Shown here in pieces: positions 42,836 to 55,956 of a DNA stretch of 64,000 nucleotides. The stretch is from Odontocerum albicorne (Eukaryota > Arthropoda > Insecta > Trichoptera > Odontoceridae): positions 16,538,345 through 16,602,344 of the forward strand of contig OX463863.1 of NCBI GenBank assembly GCA_949825065.1. Direction: 5' to 3'. Within the stretch, counting starts at the first letter, position 1; each line of letters opens with the position of its first letter. The position numbers and the translations under genes are program-made. The notes under the pieces are model-generated. The model ran no database searches and was not told the origin of the DNA. It worked only from the letters and a program-made list of their open reading frames with translations.

Positions 42836-43505
42836 AGAAAATGACATTTTCCTTCGTGGCATTATTTGCGTGCATTCCTTTGTAAGACTTCACAGTAACG
42901 GACAGTATTTGAGAGAGACACAGTGTCGCTGTTATATTGCTGCTGTTCTGCAACGGATTTCCTCAATACTTTGGCTCCAAGGTAATGTTCACTGTTTTAT
43001 ATTTTAATCGATATTATTAACAAAGCTCGTCGTCCATTTTGTTTTGTTGACATTGTTTCACTTTTGCGTCTTATTTTGATTACAAATGTGTTTAAATAAT
43101 CTCAAAACCAGAAATAACAAATTATTTAGCGTTCCCGTTAAAAAAATACGAGTTTCCTTGATATATTATTTGCATTTTCGTGGCGACAATTATGACACTT
43201 CAAAAGTGTACCCACGTACTTCAGCGCAGTTTCTTTGATATTTGTATTTAGACATGAGAAAAAATATTTCTATTTTTGTGTTCTGTTCCACATAAGTGTT
43301 TTTATTTTCCTCAATATAAAGTGATTCCCAGTTAATTGCTGTTAAGTAATCCATTACAGGTTTATTTTATGAAGTCTTTCTTGTGTATTAGTTTGCCAGT
43401 AAAACGGTATATTCTCAGCAAGTACACATCTGTTTCGTGAGATATTTTTATTGTTTTTATCAAGTAGCTTACTTGACCATAAATAGATATTGTAGAGTGA
43501 TAAAG

Positions 43506-43993
43506 TGTCATGTATCTACATGTATCTGCTGCCATATCTATACATTCACCGTTCCGCTTATCTAGGAACCTACGAATATTATTATCTGTAACAAAACCAA
43601 TATTAGCTAAATGATGTTCAAATAAGTATTGTAAGTTATGTAAACCTATGTCACTAACCAATATTAGCATTCTTACTCGATGTATTTGTTTACCATCTCG
43701 CTGGCGCTTACCTCCACAAATTCAAATATAGATTTAATATCACTGAATGGGAGAAAGTTGCGCTATCTTTGCTATAAATGGACGCCATATTCAAGGCGAT
43801 ATCATCATTATTCTTAGAGTCACTACAATGTAGAGACCATAGCTATCATTATTCTTAGAGTCACTACAATGTAGAGACCATAGCTATCATTATTCTTAAA
43901 GCCACTAAGATATTAACATCATCCTTATTATAATACAAATAAAACTACACAGTTTAAGTTCTAAAAGTGTTTTCGTTGCAAAAGGCCATAACA
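43506..43993. mobile_element. Solo LTR, 488 bp (U2)
   Basis: Starts TGTCATGTATC and ends GGCCATAACA, flanked by AAAG on both sides (43502-43505, 43994-43997). U1 has the empty site GTGATAAAGGGAATAT near 32325. It holds an AATAAA and two direct copies of a 41-bp segment (TTCTTAGAGTCACTACAATG). The family cannot be assigned without internal sequence. Confidence 0.87.
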
Positions 43994-44039
43994 AAAGGGA
44001 ATATAACGACGTGAAAATATAGAAACACGTGTATTATAG

Positions 44040-44588
44040 TTCGGAAAATTTAGGATGAACTGTATGACAGCTCACAAATTGGCCCCAATACAACCTTGTA
44101 AGGGTGTTCCGTAATTTTAATTATTTAATCAACTTTAATATAAGCCTCGATTCTAATAAATAGCAAGTTATTTAGGTAAATACATTACATAAAACTAACA
44201 ATAATGACAAATTAATACATCTTGTCTCAAATTAGCAAAAATGTGGAAGTTTTTAAAAATCAAATAATATTTGGTGACGTTTGTCAAAAGTCACTACGTT
44301 AGTCTGCATTGGCTAGGGATGGGGTATTCGATAACTGGATTTTCAAAAATCGATTTTAATTAAATGTTCGTAATTAGTATTAATTCATAGTGGATCTTGG
44401 CCTATTTAAAGATACATACAAATCATACAATACATTAGAAAGTCAGTATAATGAAAAGTAGGAATTAAAACGTTAGTTTAGAGAAAAACAATTGTTCGAT
44501 TTGTAAAAAAACTATTCGATTTGTAAAAACCCATTTTACCCCATCCCTTTGTGACAAACGTCGCACGGTTCATCCTAAACTTTCTGAA
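44040..44588. mobile_element. MITE with TTCGGAAAATYTAGGATGAA ends (U2)
   Basis: Same element as 32374-32906, 549 bp here through small insertions (for example a duplicated ATTCGATTTGTAAAAA). Confidence 0.75.
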
Positions 44589-44871
44589 GTATAGTGTCAT
44601 TTGCATACTTGTGGCTAGTGAGGTATTTTTGCTGTGTGGGCCTAAGTATTTGTTTGGATTCTATAACAAATGAGTTCCATTGTATAGTGGCGGTGAATGC
44701 GTTGATTAGGAATTCATCCTATTAAGGAGATGATTTGTGACATCTATCACATTTACATTTTATTTGTAATGATGCAAGGTGAATTGATTATCTGTTTATT
44801 TTATAGTCAATTGGCGCCTTGGATAATAGTCAATAAATCGAGATACAGAAGTAAGGAAAATAAAATCAGGA

Positions 44872-45070
44872 ATGAACTCCCGGGAACTTTTCCCCGAATG
44901 GGAACATGAAGAAGCCTCGGTCGTATCTGTGAAGGAGGAGAGAGTGGATGCTGAACAGCTCGGGACATTGTCAGTGCCGGAGTACAGTATAGATATAGAA
45001 GAGGTTGATGTCAAGGTGGAGTGCGCTCAACTCAACAGTGCAGGGGCTGGACACACACGCACAGAGTACA
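44872..45070 (+). CDS. Zinc-finger gene D2, coding exon 1
   Basis: 199 nt, GTGAGT donor at 45071, phase 1. Encodes MNSRELFPEWEHEE and the module with VKEE (residues 20-23), PEYSIDIEEVD and VKVEC (47-51), so both psi-K-x-E motifs are intact, as in D3 and unlike D1. By sequence this exon came from the U3 lineage while the downstream exons came from U1. Confidence 0.68.
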
Positions 45071-45280
45071 GTGAGTGCTTTATGAGTTTAAAAATATTAA
45101 ATATTTATTTATTAACATGGTCAAAATATTGTCTTGTTCCATTTTTACTTGAGAACTGCAACTTCAGTGATGGAGTTATAAAGTCAAAGAGGACTTTAAG
45201 TTGGAGAAATCCATATAGCATTCTGTGTTGCAGGAATTGTTGGATAAAATGACTTAAATGAGTGATAAATTTCACATATA

Positions 45281-46554
45281 TAAGGTAAAGCGATAAGAAA
45301 TGTCAATTTTCATGTTGCGTCACGTTGAAACCAGTTTGCCACCGGCTACCGTTGGGTTAACACGCGCGGTTGGTATAGTTTTGAAGCTCTATTAATATCC
45401 TTTCTGTTTTGACATTCTTTTTTGGTTTTGGTCCATAGTACAAAAATGCAAAAGCCAGAGATTGAAGAGACACATTTGCGGTATTTTATGCTGTTTTTAT
45501 TCGATAAAGGATTGAAGTCAAAAGAAGCTACCCAAACCATCTGCGATATTTATGGAGACATCTTGAATCCTCGAAAGTGCCATAGATGGTTTCAAACGTT
45601 TAAAAGTGGTGATAGGGAATTAAAGAACAAACCAAAATCAAGAAGACCTCTTAAAATCGATGATGACACTTTCAACTCATTAGTGGAGTCCGATTCGCGT
45701 AAAACCATCAAGGAATTGTCACAAGATATCGGTTGTCCATGGTCAACAGTGAAGGACCATTTGAAAAGGATCGGGAAAAAAATAGGCAAGGAATATGAGT
45801 GCCGCACGAACTTTCTCCAACGGCCTTGGGACAACGAATAACAATCTGTTCATCTTTACTCTCCAGATATGAAACTGATCCGTTTCTTAGAAGAAGTGTT
45901 AGTGGGGATGAGAAGTTGGTCCTCTACACCAATCCGAGGAGAAAAAAACAATGGCTTTCGACGAATCAGGTACCTGTGTCTACCCCTCGGCCGACATTGA
46001 CTCTGAAAAAGGGTGTCCTTTGTCTTTGGTGGGATATTTTGGGAGTAATTCATTATGAATTACTAAAACCTGGTCAGACTGTTACAGCAGATGTGTATTG
46101 TGCCCAATTAGAATGTTTAAAGGCAGAACTGCTTAAAAAACTATCAGTTTTAGTAAACAATCAGAGACGAATTCTACAACATGATAATGCAAAACCACAC
46201 GCTGCAAGGATTACGCAGGACAAAATAAAAGAGCTAGATTTAGAAGTTCTGCAACATCCACCATATTCACCTGATATTGCACCTTCGGATTACCATATTT
46301 TTAAGTCGATGGAACATTTCGCTTCGAGATAAAAAATTTACGAATGTCGAACAAGTTCGAAATCATTTGGAGTCATATTTTACCAAAAAACCGCCAGAAT
46401 TTTACGAAAAATGTATTAAAAAACTGCTTATTCTGTGGAGGAAGATCATCGATAACAACAGAAATTATTTAACGGAAAAATATTGTATAGTTTTTGTTTA
46501 AATCATTTTTTTGTCGCATTCAAAAATATTATCATTTCTTTCCGCTTTACCTTA
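45281..46554 (+). mobile_element. Mariner, third type (U2 copy)
   Basis: 1274 bp between TAAGGTAAAGCG terminal repeats, in the intron between exons 1 and 2. More complete than the U1 copy and identical to that of U3 in the parts compared. Confidence 0.88.
45422..46332 (+). pseudogene. Mariner transposase in two overlapping frames (U2)
   Basis: Frame one (to 45841): helix-turn-helix regions. Frame two (45799-46332): VSGDEKLVLYTN (first Asp), KGVLCLWWDILGVIHYELL, LQHDNAKPH (second Asp) and PPYSPDIAPSDYHIF (third Asp), a DD34D mariner. A shift near 45800, another near 46320 and an early end keep it from being one protein. Confidence 0.86.
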
Positions 46555-46650
46555 TAATAGAAACGAAATAAGATTAAGTGGTGTGCAACATTTTCTTCTT
46601 TATAATTTAAAGTTAAATTTAAAGGAAATCCAAACAATCTTATATTTTAG

Positions 46651-46827
46651 ATTATGACATCTCATCAGGCAGAGTGTCGAGTGTCATGAGAATTATTTGG
46701 CCTCCAAAACTACATGACTCGGGCTCTGGAAGTGATGCTGCTACTGGTAAACCCTTTGAGTGTGATGACTGTGGGGAGATGTACAAAAGTAAAGCCAGTT
46801 TAATAAACCACATCAGGAACCACAAAG
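46651..46827 (+). CDS. Zinc-finger gene D2, coding exon 2 (single finger)
   Basis: Identical to D1 exon 2 (34734-34910); acceptor TATATTTTAG, donor GTATTA at 46828, phase 1 at both ends, one C2H2 finger. The U3/U1 switch lies in or just before this exon. Confidence 0.65.
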
Positions 46828-47776
46828 GTATTAATGAATTACATATTCTCGTATTTGGGTAGTTTTGTGCACATCAGTACCGGTGTCATTATAACCTTAT
46901 CATTGTTATTTGTATTGGAAATATTTTTATTTAATACATTTATGTATGCATTTTTTTGTTTAACTAGACAGAAAGGACGGAATGCTAAACTTTCCTATCG
47001 CAACATACTTCCTTTGCCTCGTCCACATACATACGTTTTACCAGTTCCAAGTGTTTAACTTAGTACAGTGTTCCGATCTAGGTGGGTTCAGAAGTCTGTC
47101 ATAGTGCAATGTGTGTTGAGTTATCTCCTATTGTCACACTTCTGTATCAGTCGAGAGGTGAACCTATCATTCATCCTCATATACCAAAGTTGAGAAAGAC
47201 ATAAGCGCGTAAAGGGTGATGCTATCATGAGGATGCGGGCATGAGACTGTTCTACACCCCTCCGTTTGAGAGAAACTCGCTGTGACTATGATAGGGATCA
47301 TTTTGACAGAATGTTAAAAATAATTTACCATTCCGTAAAAATCAATGACGCTTTTTACATGACACACGATAAAGATTTAAAAAAATTTAAATTGAACATG
47401 TATTGTAGTGAGAAAGGTATTTGTATGCAAGCAGCCACCATAAGAAAATTTAATGCCCTTCGTCTTTAAAGAATCCATGTTTGAATATAAGAAGACTTTG
47501 TTCTTTCATGAATTAATAATTTAATAATGTTATGTTTTTAGATTTAATTACTTCTCTGCGGAAAATACAACAATAAAGTTAAATATTTTTATCTTAACTG
47601 TGTTAATTTTTTTCTAAGTCAACAATTCAATACAAGTTAATTGTTGTATGAATCAAAGAACTCAAATTCGAGAAATGCTTTATTACGAAAAGAACTAAGA
47701 TATATCTTTTCAACCCTTCTATATTCAAAGAAATATATAATTCAGAGATTTTTTCTTAATTTTCATATATTTTTAG

Positions 47777-49086
47777 ATACAGGTCATACTAGTATGATCA
47801 ACATTTATATAAATAATCCATCCGGACAGAAATCCTATGGTTGTGGAAATCGTTCACAGACATTCTCACGAAAAGATAAATTAAGAGATCATGAAAGGAT
47901 TCATAGTGGAGAGAAGCCTTACAGCTGTGGACAATGTGGAAAGTCATTCTCACAAAAATTATATTTGGAATCTCATGAAAGGATTCATAGTGGAGAAAAG
48001 CCTTACAGCTGTGGACAATGTAGTAAGTCATTCTCACAAAAAAAAAATTTGAAATATCATGAAAATATTCATAGTGGAGAGAAACCTTACAGCTGTGGAC
48101 AATGTGATAAGACATTCTCACGAAAAGACACATTAAAATATCATGAAAAAAATCATAGTGGAGAGAAGCCTTACAGCTGTGGACAATGTGATAAGACATT
48201 CTCACATAAAGGTAATTTTAAATCTCATGAAAGGGTACATAATGGAGAGAAGCCCTACAGCTGTGGACAATGTGATGAGACATTCTTACGAAAGTGTGAT
48301 TTGAAATATCATGAAGGGATTCATAGTGGAGAGAAACCTTACAGCTGTGGACAATGTGATAAGACATTCTCACATAAAGGTAATTTTAAATCTCATGAAA
48401 GGGTTCATAGTGGAGAGAAGCCTTACAGCTGTGGACAATGTGATAAGACATTCTTACGAAAAGGTGATTTGAAATCTCATGAAATTATTCATAGTGGAGA
48501 GAAGCCTTACAGCTGTGGACAATGTGATGAGACATTCTTACGAAAGTGTGATTTGAAATATCATGAAGGGATTCATAGTGGAGAGAAACCTTACAGCTGT
48601 GGACAATGTGATAAGACATTCTCACATAAAGGTAATTTTAAATCTCATGAAAGGGTTCATAGTGGAGAGAAGCCTTACAGCTGTGGACAATGTGATAAGA
48701 CATTCTTACGGAAAGGTGATTTGAAATCTCATGAAAGGATTCATAGTGGAGAAAAACCTTACAGTTGTGGACAATGTGATAAGACATACTCTCAAAAAAG
48801 AACATTAAAATCTCATGAAAGAATTCATAGTGGAGAGAAGCCCTACAGCTGTGGACAGTGTGATAAGACATTCTTACGAAAACATGTTTTGAAATTTCAT
48901 GAAATTATTCATAGTGGAGAGAAACCTTACAGCTGTGGACAATGTGATAAGACATTCTCACTTAAATGTAATTTAAAATCTCATGAAAGGATTCATAGTG
49001 GAGAGAAGCCTTACAGCTGTGGACAATGTGATGAGACATTCTCACGAAAAGATCAATTCAAATCTCATGAAAGGATTCACAGTTGA
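47777..49086 (+). CDS. Zinc-finger gene D2, exon 3: 14 C2H2 fingers
   Basis: The translated exon is identical to D1 exon 3, with the same duplicated three-finger block and the same TGA. Combined with the U3-type exon 1, D2 is predicted to pair a D3-type N-terminal module with the D1 finger array (561 residues). It should therefore bind the D1 site if both are expressed. Confidence 0.87.
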
Positions 49087-49317
49087 GAGAAGCCTTGCAG
49101 CTGTGAAAAATGTGTGAAGACATTATCTGATAATGCAAATTTAATTCGCCATTTGAGGATTCATATTGGAATATATCCCTACTGCTGTATGAATTGTGCG
49201 AGAATATTTTCACCAAAAAAATGACCTAATATTTCATTCAAGGATTGATGCTGGAGAAACATGACAGCTGTGGACTGTGTGGGAAGCAGTCTCAAACAAT
49301 AGAAGTTCAATAGGCCA
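49087..49317 (+). pseudogene. Fossil fingers after the D2 stop
   Basis: Copy of 37170-37400: CSCEKC and YCCMNC fingers behind the shared TGA. Confidence 0.68.
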
Positions 49318-49631
49318 TTAAATCTATGGAAATTTCAGGAAGACATTCTTCGAAAAAAGTTATTTAATATCTTGTGCAAAAATTCACATTGAAGAGAAAT
49401 ACTGAAACGGTATTGTCGAGTTACATTTTAAATTAAAGCCAGCGAGAAATTCATTTTTCAAAAAATCAGTATCGATAACCTAAATTTTTAACATAAAATT
49501 TTATTATTTTTCATAACTTTTGAAATAGTTTTTCAGGTGCTATATTTTGTTGTTTTACTATTTAATAAATGAATAGCCTGTGTTTTGATGCACTTTCCTG
49601 GACACTGTGGATTAATGTTATGTTTATTATC

Positions 49632-49637
49632 AATAAA
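49632..49637 (+). terminator. Candidate polyadenylation signal, D2
   Basis: AATAAA, equivalent to 37715 in U1. Confidence 0.65.
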
Positions 49638-50003
49638 ACTGCTTGAATTATTGGAATTTTTTTATTATATTGATACCACCTCCCAGTAATAGAAAAATTA
49701 AATGTCTCTATGGTACTACTACCGTGACTGTAGGAGCGTATACAAGGGGCTCAAGGTGACAATGACAACTCAAGTAAATACTTTTACAATTTTATTAAAT
49801 ATGGAAGCGATATTAAATATGGTCGATAACGGTTCAGGTAGGGTACCCGCGTTAGTCCGAGAATAATGTTAGGTCGGTTCGAGGTGAACGGCAATGCTGG
49901 GCCAAGCAGGACAGCAAATCTTTGAATTAAGAAACTGTTTAATGCTAGTCCCTGTATAATTTGCTAATAGTGGGTTAGTGAAAACGATCAACTATACTGC
50001 CCT

Positions 50004-50362
50004 CATAAGTAAAAACGCATCTAATGGGAAAGAAATTTAATTTAGTTTGAGGCAATACCCCATACCAAATTCTGAACATAAATAATTCATTACACAAAAT
50101 ACATACATAATAATCCATAAAAAAAATACAGTAAACCATTTATTTCAATACAAAAATCGACCATACATAATCCATAACAAAAATACAGTATACCATTTAT
50201 TTCAATACAAAAATCGACAATGTCTGCTTTAATTTTACAAAATGCTAGGGTTATCTAAGCAAAAAAGCAGTAAAATGTGATTTATAAGCAAAAGGACAGC
50301 AAGTGCCTATGCGTTTTTGCTTATGAATCACATTTTTACAGCTTTTTTGTTTATGAATCACA
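50004..50362. repeat. Candidate element with inverted CATAAGYAAAAACGCAT (U2)
   Basis: Copy of 38087-38445. Confidence 0.5.
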
Positions 50363-51214
50363 ACATTTTTGGCACACCGCTACACCTACGATTTAACCAT
50401 TCTCTGGCAATATCATCGAGAGGAAGGGAAGATGCAGACTCACCAGAGACACATGACACGCATGGCAACTAATCAAATGTTCACCATCCCAAGAGTTAAA
50501 ACATCTTTTGCCCAAAGGCAATATGATAAGACATTCTCACTTAAATGTAATTTCAAATAGGGTGCTGAATTCAATAAAGGCTAAGGGAGGAAAACAATTT
50601 AAGCAGTCAATCGGCGCGTGGTTATTGGGACAGGAGTTTTGAGTATTTGGGCTTGCAAGAGGAATGACTTGTAGCAAAGGTTTTTATGATCTCTTGAGTG
50701 TGTCTGAGGAGTTTGATTCGCGTGATGTATACATGTGTAATTGATTGTCACTGTTTGTCAGGTCGATGAGAATGTGCAATGGGATTTAATATAATCAAAA
50801 ATCGGAAAGAAGTATCGATTTATTTTTTCATGCTATATGTCCTCAGTGAGATACAGGCAACAGCCTAGTTTACTGGGGACACGACAAATGAAAGGTAACA
50901 ATCCTAGATCCATTAAAATTGTGTCCAAATTAAATACCAGTACCGGGCAGTAAGTAATCCACATGGGGCTTAAACTCAAAGCGTATGAATGACAGAGATG
51001 ATTCTCTACAAAACCGATTATGGCTGACAAGTCTCTTTCTTAAGAAAGGAGCACCTTTGTAGAGCGTTGTCTCTGTCATTCACACATTTTGAGTTTAAGC
51101 CCCATGTGTATTTCTTATTGCCAGGTACTGTACTTGTTGTTTTTTTTTCACAAATAATGTACATGTCTTGTCATGTGTAAAATAAATGAAAAATAAAAAA
51201 AATTGTTTTGTTAT
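50363..51214 (+). mobile_element. 3' end of LINE family 2 (U2)
   Basis: Copy of 38446-39297 including the finger-derived filler (50519-50553). Confidence 0.78.
50938..51130. mobile_element. 193-bp foldback MITE (U2)
   Basis: Copy of 39021-39213, with TAC on both sides. Confidence 0.82.
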
Positions 51215-51516
51215 AAGTATTTTATCGAGAACATTTCTAGAGTAAAATCTTTCTTATGGACACAAAAATTTTACTAAAGAGACGCGGTATTATTGTCCAG
51301 ATTGTAAGAAAAAGGTCTTTGTTTGCCGTGCTTTAAATTTAGGATACCAAAAGATTGTTTTGAAAATTTTTTTTTTTTATAAAACCATGTGTTGGCGACC
51401 CCTGACGAGCAAGATGCAAATAATTACATAAAATTAACTGAAAACATTTTATTCTGACAAAATTTATATTTAAAATAATGTAATAAAAACCAAACTGCAT
51501 ATTTTATTAGGCATAT

Positions 51517-53896
51517 TGTCGTCATACAAGAGAAAGTGACCAAGTGCATTTTTCGCGAAAACGTGATTTTTGACTATCTGACATCTTACTAACATAATGG
51601 TGGCCTGGAAGAAATAACACAGCAAGAACTTGGAATAATAATAATAATATCTTGACTTGTTTAAAATGACTATCTGCATAAACGTTTTTTTTCTTACAAG
51701 CAAAATTGACTATTGGACATAGTCATTTTTTCTTGTAATTTTATACAAGAAAAAGTGACTAAGTGACAGTTGGTCATTTTTGCTTGTACTAACAATTTTC
51801 AACACCGTGAAGTTAGTCAAAATTTTGTACGAAAGTTTGACAATTAATTTTTTCTCTCGAAAAACAGTGACAAAATTCGAAATAAATATGTGCAGTCTAA
51901 AATCCCTGTGCGGAAAAGTGTAACTGCAAAAAATGCAAAGACTTCCAGCAGATCTTACTTTTTACGCAAAACAGACACAGAATTACAACGTGTTTGTAAA
52001 AGTTTTATATCAAAACATGCTGTACTCGTATAAGCCATGGTCCAGTAGACAATGCTTTTGAACATAAAGACGCCATATATGGCATCTATAGTGGTACTGA
52101 TTTACGAGGAAAGTCTGAACCTGGAAACAAAACCTCAGAAGCTCGAGCGAAGAAAGTTGAGGAGCACATTGGGAATTTTCCAGTAATGGAATCCCACTAT
52201 TGTCGCAAGTCAAGCAACAGAAAATATCTTCCTCCAGGGCTATCAATTTCTAAAATGTACAGCCTTTATGTTAAGAAATGTGAGAGTGATAATGACATGA
52301 ACTTTGTTTCAAAAACCACCTACACTCGAATATTCGGAAATAATTTTAACTTATCATTTTTTCACTCAAAAAAAGATCAGTGTCTGCTATGCAATAATGC
52401 ATCGGTGGAAGACAAAACTGATTCTAGGAGCAATTACAGCAAACACCTAGCAAGACGTCACGAAGCCAATTCTGCAAAGGCCCTAGATTAAATACGTGCT
52501 ACTATTGACACTTCGTTTAAAAGTGCAACGTTTGACTTACAGAGTGTCTTGCAAATTCCCTCATCAGAAGCTGCACAAATGTACTACAGTCGTAAATTAT
52601 ACACGTGCAATTAGAGTATTTATGAGGCTGCTCCTCCAAACCCTGCTCATTGTTACGTATGGACAGAAGTAAACGGACAACGTGGTAGTTGTGAAATAGG
52701 CTCAGCGTTGCAGGCTTGGATAAAAAATCTGGATAAAAATGTGACAGAGATATCATTGTATTCAGATACCTGTTCTGGACAAAACTGCAATCAATACATA
52801 GCGTCATTATTTATGCATATAACTCAAACGACTCTAATTAAACGTATACAACATAACTTCATGGAATCAGGACATTCTTACGTGGAAGTTGATTCTATGC
52901 GTAGTGCTATAGAGTCAGCCAAAAAACATTTTAATGTGTATACCCTTAATGATTGGATCAACATATTTAAAGCAGCTCGATCCAATAGAAATAAAAATAA
53001 AAACAGCGAGCCATATGAAGTGCATGAGTTAAGATTTGACGATATGCTAAATCTCAAATTACTTGCCTCAAAAATGATCAAAAACCGCACAAAAAATTAA
53101 GACAATGAAATTGTTTCGTGGCTGCAAATTAAATGCTTACGATATGAGGACGCCAGACCAGGACAAATTCTTTCTAAGTATTCTTATAATGAAGATTTTA
53201 AAATCCTGTCAATGTTTGGGCGACGATTGCCATCACTTTTTCCTCCATTGACGTATTTATACAAAAAAGAACTCAGTATAACCAAGCAAAAAGAGAAAGA
53301 TTTACTGAAGCTATGTACTAAGACACTGGAGCAACTCCTTATGACTATCATGGATGGTACTCGTACAGATCACTTTCTGTCAATAATAAAGAAGACCGAG
53401 CAGAGCACCAGCACCAGAACCAAACTTGGATTCTGAATCTGAGGCAGAATAATATATTTATTCTTTTTGTTCTTTCAATAGGATTGTTTTCTATGTTATG
53501 TACCTACCTAGTTTATTTTCCATAAAAAATTGTTTTTTTCTTAATAATAATTATAAGTATTAAAAAAATAATAATGTTCAAAGAAAATTAGGCACCTGTC
53601 TTTCATTTTTCATACCTCATTCTAATAATCAAAAGTGACTATCTGCCATTTTTTTCTTTGATTCATGTGTGGTAAAACTGACCAACTGCTTTGGGAATTT
53701 TTAAAAGCTAAAGTATGAAAATTTTCAAAAATATTATTTCTTTATTTTGAAAGCAATGAACATTTCTACACACACAAAAATAATCACAAGTGTGAATACA
53801 TTCATTTCTTTTTTAAATTGATAATAAAAATGGTTAAATGGCTCTCCTGAACATTTTACATTTTGTTAGTTGGTCACTTTCTTTTGTATGACGACG
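51517..53896 (+). mobile_element. 2380-bp DNA transposon, poorly characterised superfamily (U2)
   Basis: Same ends, ATAT duplication and interior as 39600-41979. Not an independent insertion: it was copied with the unit. Confidence 0.85.
52057..53436 (+). pseudogene. Transposase with three nonsense codons (U2)
   Basis: Same reading frame and the same stops as 40140-41519 (at 52489, 52612 and 53098), so the inactivation predates the unit duplication. Confidence 0.75.
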
Positions 53897-54077
53897 ATAT
53901 GTATTTCCTATATAGGAAAAAAAGTCAAGATTAAAAAAACAAACTCCACGGCACGGTCTAATTGATTTGACGTTGGAATGATGAGGGGATCCTCGAATAC
54001 GAGGTCCAGCAACGATGTGTTTTTGAATGGACAATTTGACTAATAAACGTGTTGTTAATAGGAGTTAAGTATCAAAA

Positions 54078-54293
54078 GATGAATATCCATCTTTAAGCTG
54101 TAACGCTATAAATTTATTAATGTCATTTTCAACAACCTATTCATGCGAAAAAGCATTTTCATCCATGTCCTCAATAAAATCGAAACAAAGGAATAGACTG
54201 GACGTGAATGCAGCACTTCGTCTGTCAGAGACAGCACTGCAGCCAAGAATATCCAATATATTAACAAAGATGCAACAGCAGGTTTCGCATTAG
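54078..54293 (+). pseudogene. hAT transposase C-terminal fragment (U2)
   Basis: Copy of 42161-42376. Confidence 0.78.
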
Positions 54294-54537
54294 TTTGTTG
54301 AAAAAACCCCATTGTTTTTGTTAAATTTGAATTGTATCAGACAATGTTACAATTAAAAGTGTTTAACTGTTATATGTATATTTATTTGTTAATTATAGTT
54401 ACACATGTCCATCTGTCACAATATAAGATTAAAAAAATATTAAATAAAAAAAACATTTTTATTTCAGTATTAGTGGTCCGCGAAAATTTTTTCCTTTTTT
54501 TACCGGTCCGCGGGTCTAAAAAGGTTGGGGAACACTG
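54294..54537. mobile_element. hAT 3' end and terminal repeat (U2/U3 boundary)
   Basis: Copy of 42377-42620; ends CACTG before CTATAGAT of U3. Confidence 0.75.
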
Positions 54538-54611
54538 CTATAGATCATTCGGGTTTTGTATGAATATAATAATATTTTCTTCAAATCTCAACTACTCATA
54601 TATTTTCCATC

Positions 54612-54752
54612 AACACTGGCGTATACTCCTTCATATATAAGAACTCACGGCCATTACCCAAGAAGAACAATTGTGTACTTAAATTTTAGCATCACTTGAC
54701 ACTGGCGTATACTCCTTCATAAATAGGAGTGCACGGCCATTATTAAAGAAGA
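54612..54752. repeat. GGCCATTATTCAAGAAG repeat cluster upstream of D3
   Basis: Copy of 42695-42835. Confidence 0.75.
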
Positions 54753-55422
54753 AGAAAATGACATTTTCCTTCGTGGCATTATTTGCGTGCATTCCTTTGT
54801 AAGACTTCACAGTAACGGACAGTATTTGAGAGAGACACAGTGTCGCTGTTATATTGCTGCTGTTCTGCAACGGATTTCCTCAATACTTTGGCTCCAAGGT
54901 AATGTTCACTGTTTTATATTTTAATCGATATTATTAACAAAGCTCGTCGTCCATTTTGTTTTGTTGACATTGTTTCACTTTTGCGTCTTATTTTGATTAC
55001 AAATGTGTTTAAATAATCTCAAAACCAGAAATAACAAATTATTTAGCGTTCCCGTTAAAAAAATACGAGTTTCCTTGATATATTATTTGCATTTTCGTGG
55101 CGACAATTATGACACTTCAAAAGTGTACCCACGTACTTCAGCGCAGTTTCTTTGATATTTGTATTTAGACATGAGAAAAAATATTTCTATTTTTGTGTTC
55201 TGTTCCACATAAGTGTTTTTATTTTCCTCAATATAAAGTGATTCCCAGTTAATTGCTGTTAAGTAATCCATTACAGGTTTATTTTATGAAGTCTTTCTTG
55301 TGTATTAGTTTGCCAGTAAAACGGTATATTCTCAGCAAGTACACATCTGTTTCGTGAGATATTTTTATTGTTTTTATCAAGTAGCTTACTTGACCATAAA
55401 TAGATATTGTAGAGTGATAAAG

Positions 55423-55910
55423 TGTCATGTATCTACATGTATCTGCTGCCATATCTATACATTCACCGTTCCGCTTATCTAGGAACCTACGAATATTATT
55501 ATCTGTAACAAAACCAATATTAGCTAAATGATGTTCAAATAAGTATTGTAAGTTATGTAAACCTATGTCACTAACCAATATTAGCATTCTTACTCGATGT
55601 ATTTGTTTACCATCTCGCTGGCGCTTACCTCCACAAATTCAAATATAGATTTAATATCACTGAATGGGAGAAAGTTGCGCTATCTTTGCTATAAATGGAC
55701 GCCATATTCAAGGCGATATCATCATTATTCTTAGAGTCACTACAATGTAGAGACCATAGCTATCATTATTCTTAGAGTCACTACAATGTAGAGACCATAG
55801 CTATCATTATTCTTAAAGCCACTAAGATATTAACATCATCCTTATTATAATACAAATAAAACTACACAGTTTAAGTTCTAAAAGTGTTTTCGTTGCAAAA
55901 GGCCATAACA
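55423..55910. mobile_element. Solo LTR, 488 bp (U3)
   Basis: Copy of 43506-43993 with the same AAAG flanks. Confidence 0.87.
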
Positions 55911-55956
55911 AAAGGGAATATAACGACGTGAAAATATAGAAACACGTGTATTATAG

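Larger units (their letters stand above)
42621..54537 (+). repeat. Tandem unit U2 (11,917 bp) with gene D2, a U3/U1 hybrid
   Basis: Left part (to 46670) matches U3 with no difference that I found, including the solo LTR. Right part (from 46424) matches U1, including the DNA transposon missing from U3. Both parts keep an 11,917-bp offset. Confidence 0.9.

Noticed and set aside
43362..43670. Minus-strand 102-codon frame overlapping the solo LTR
   Set aside because: It crosses the LTR boundary, so it arose by the insertion; no recognisable protein.
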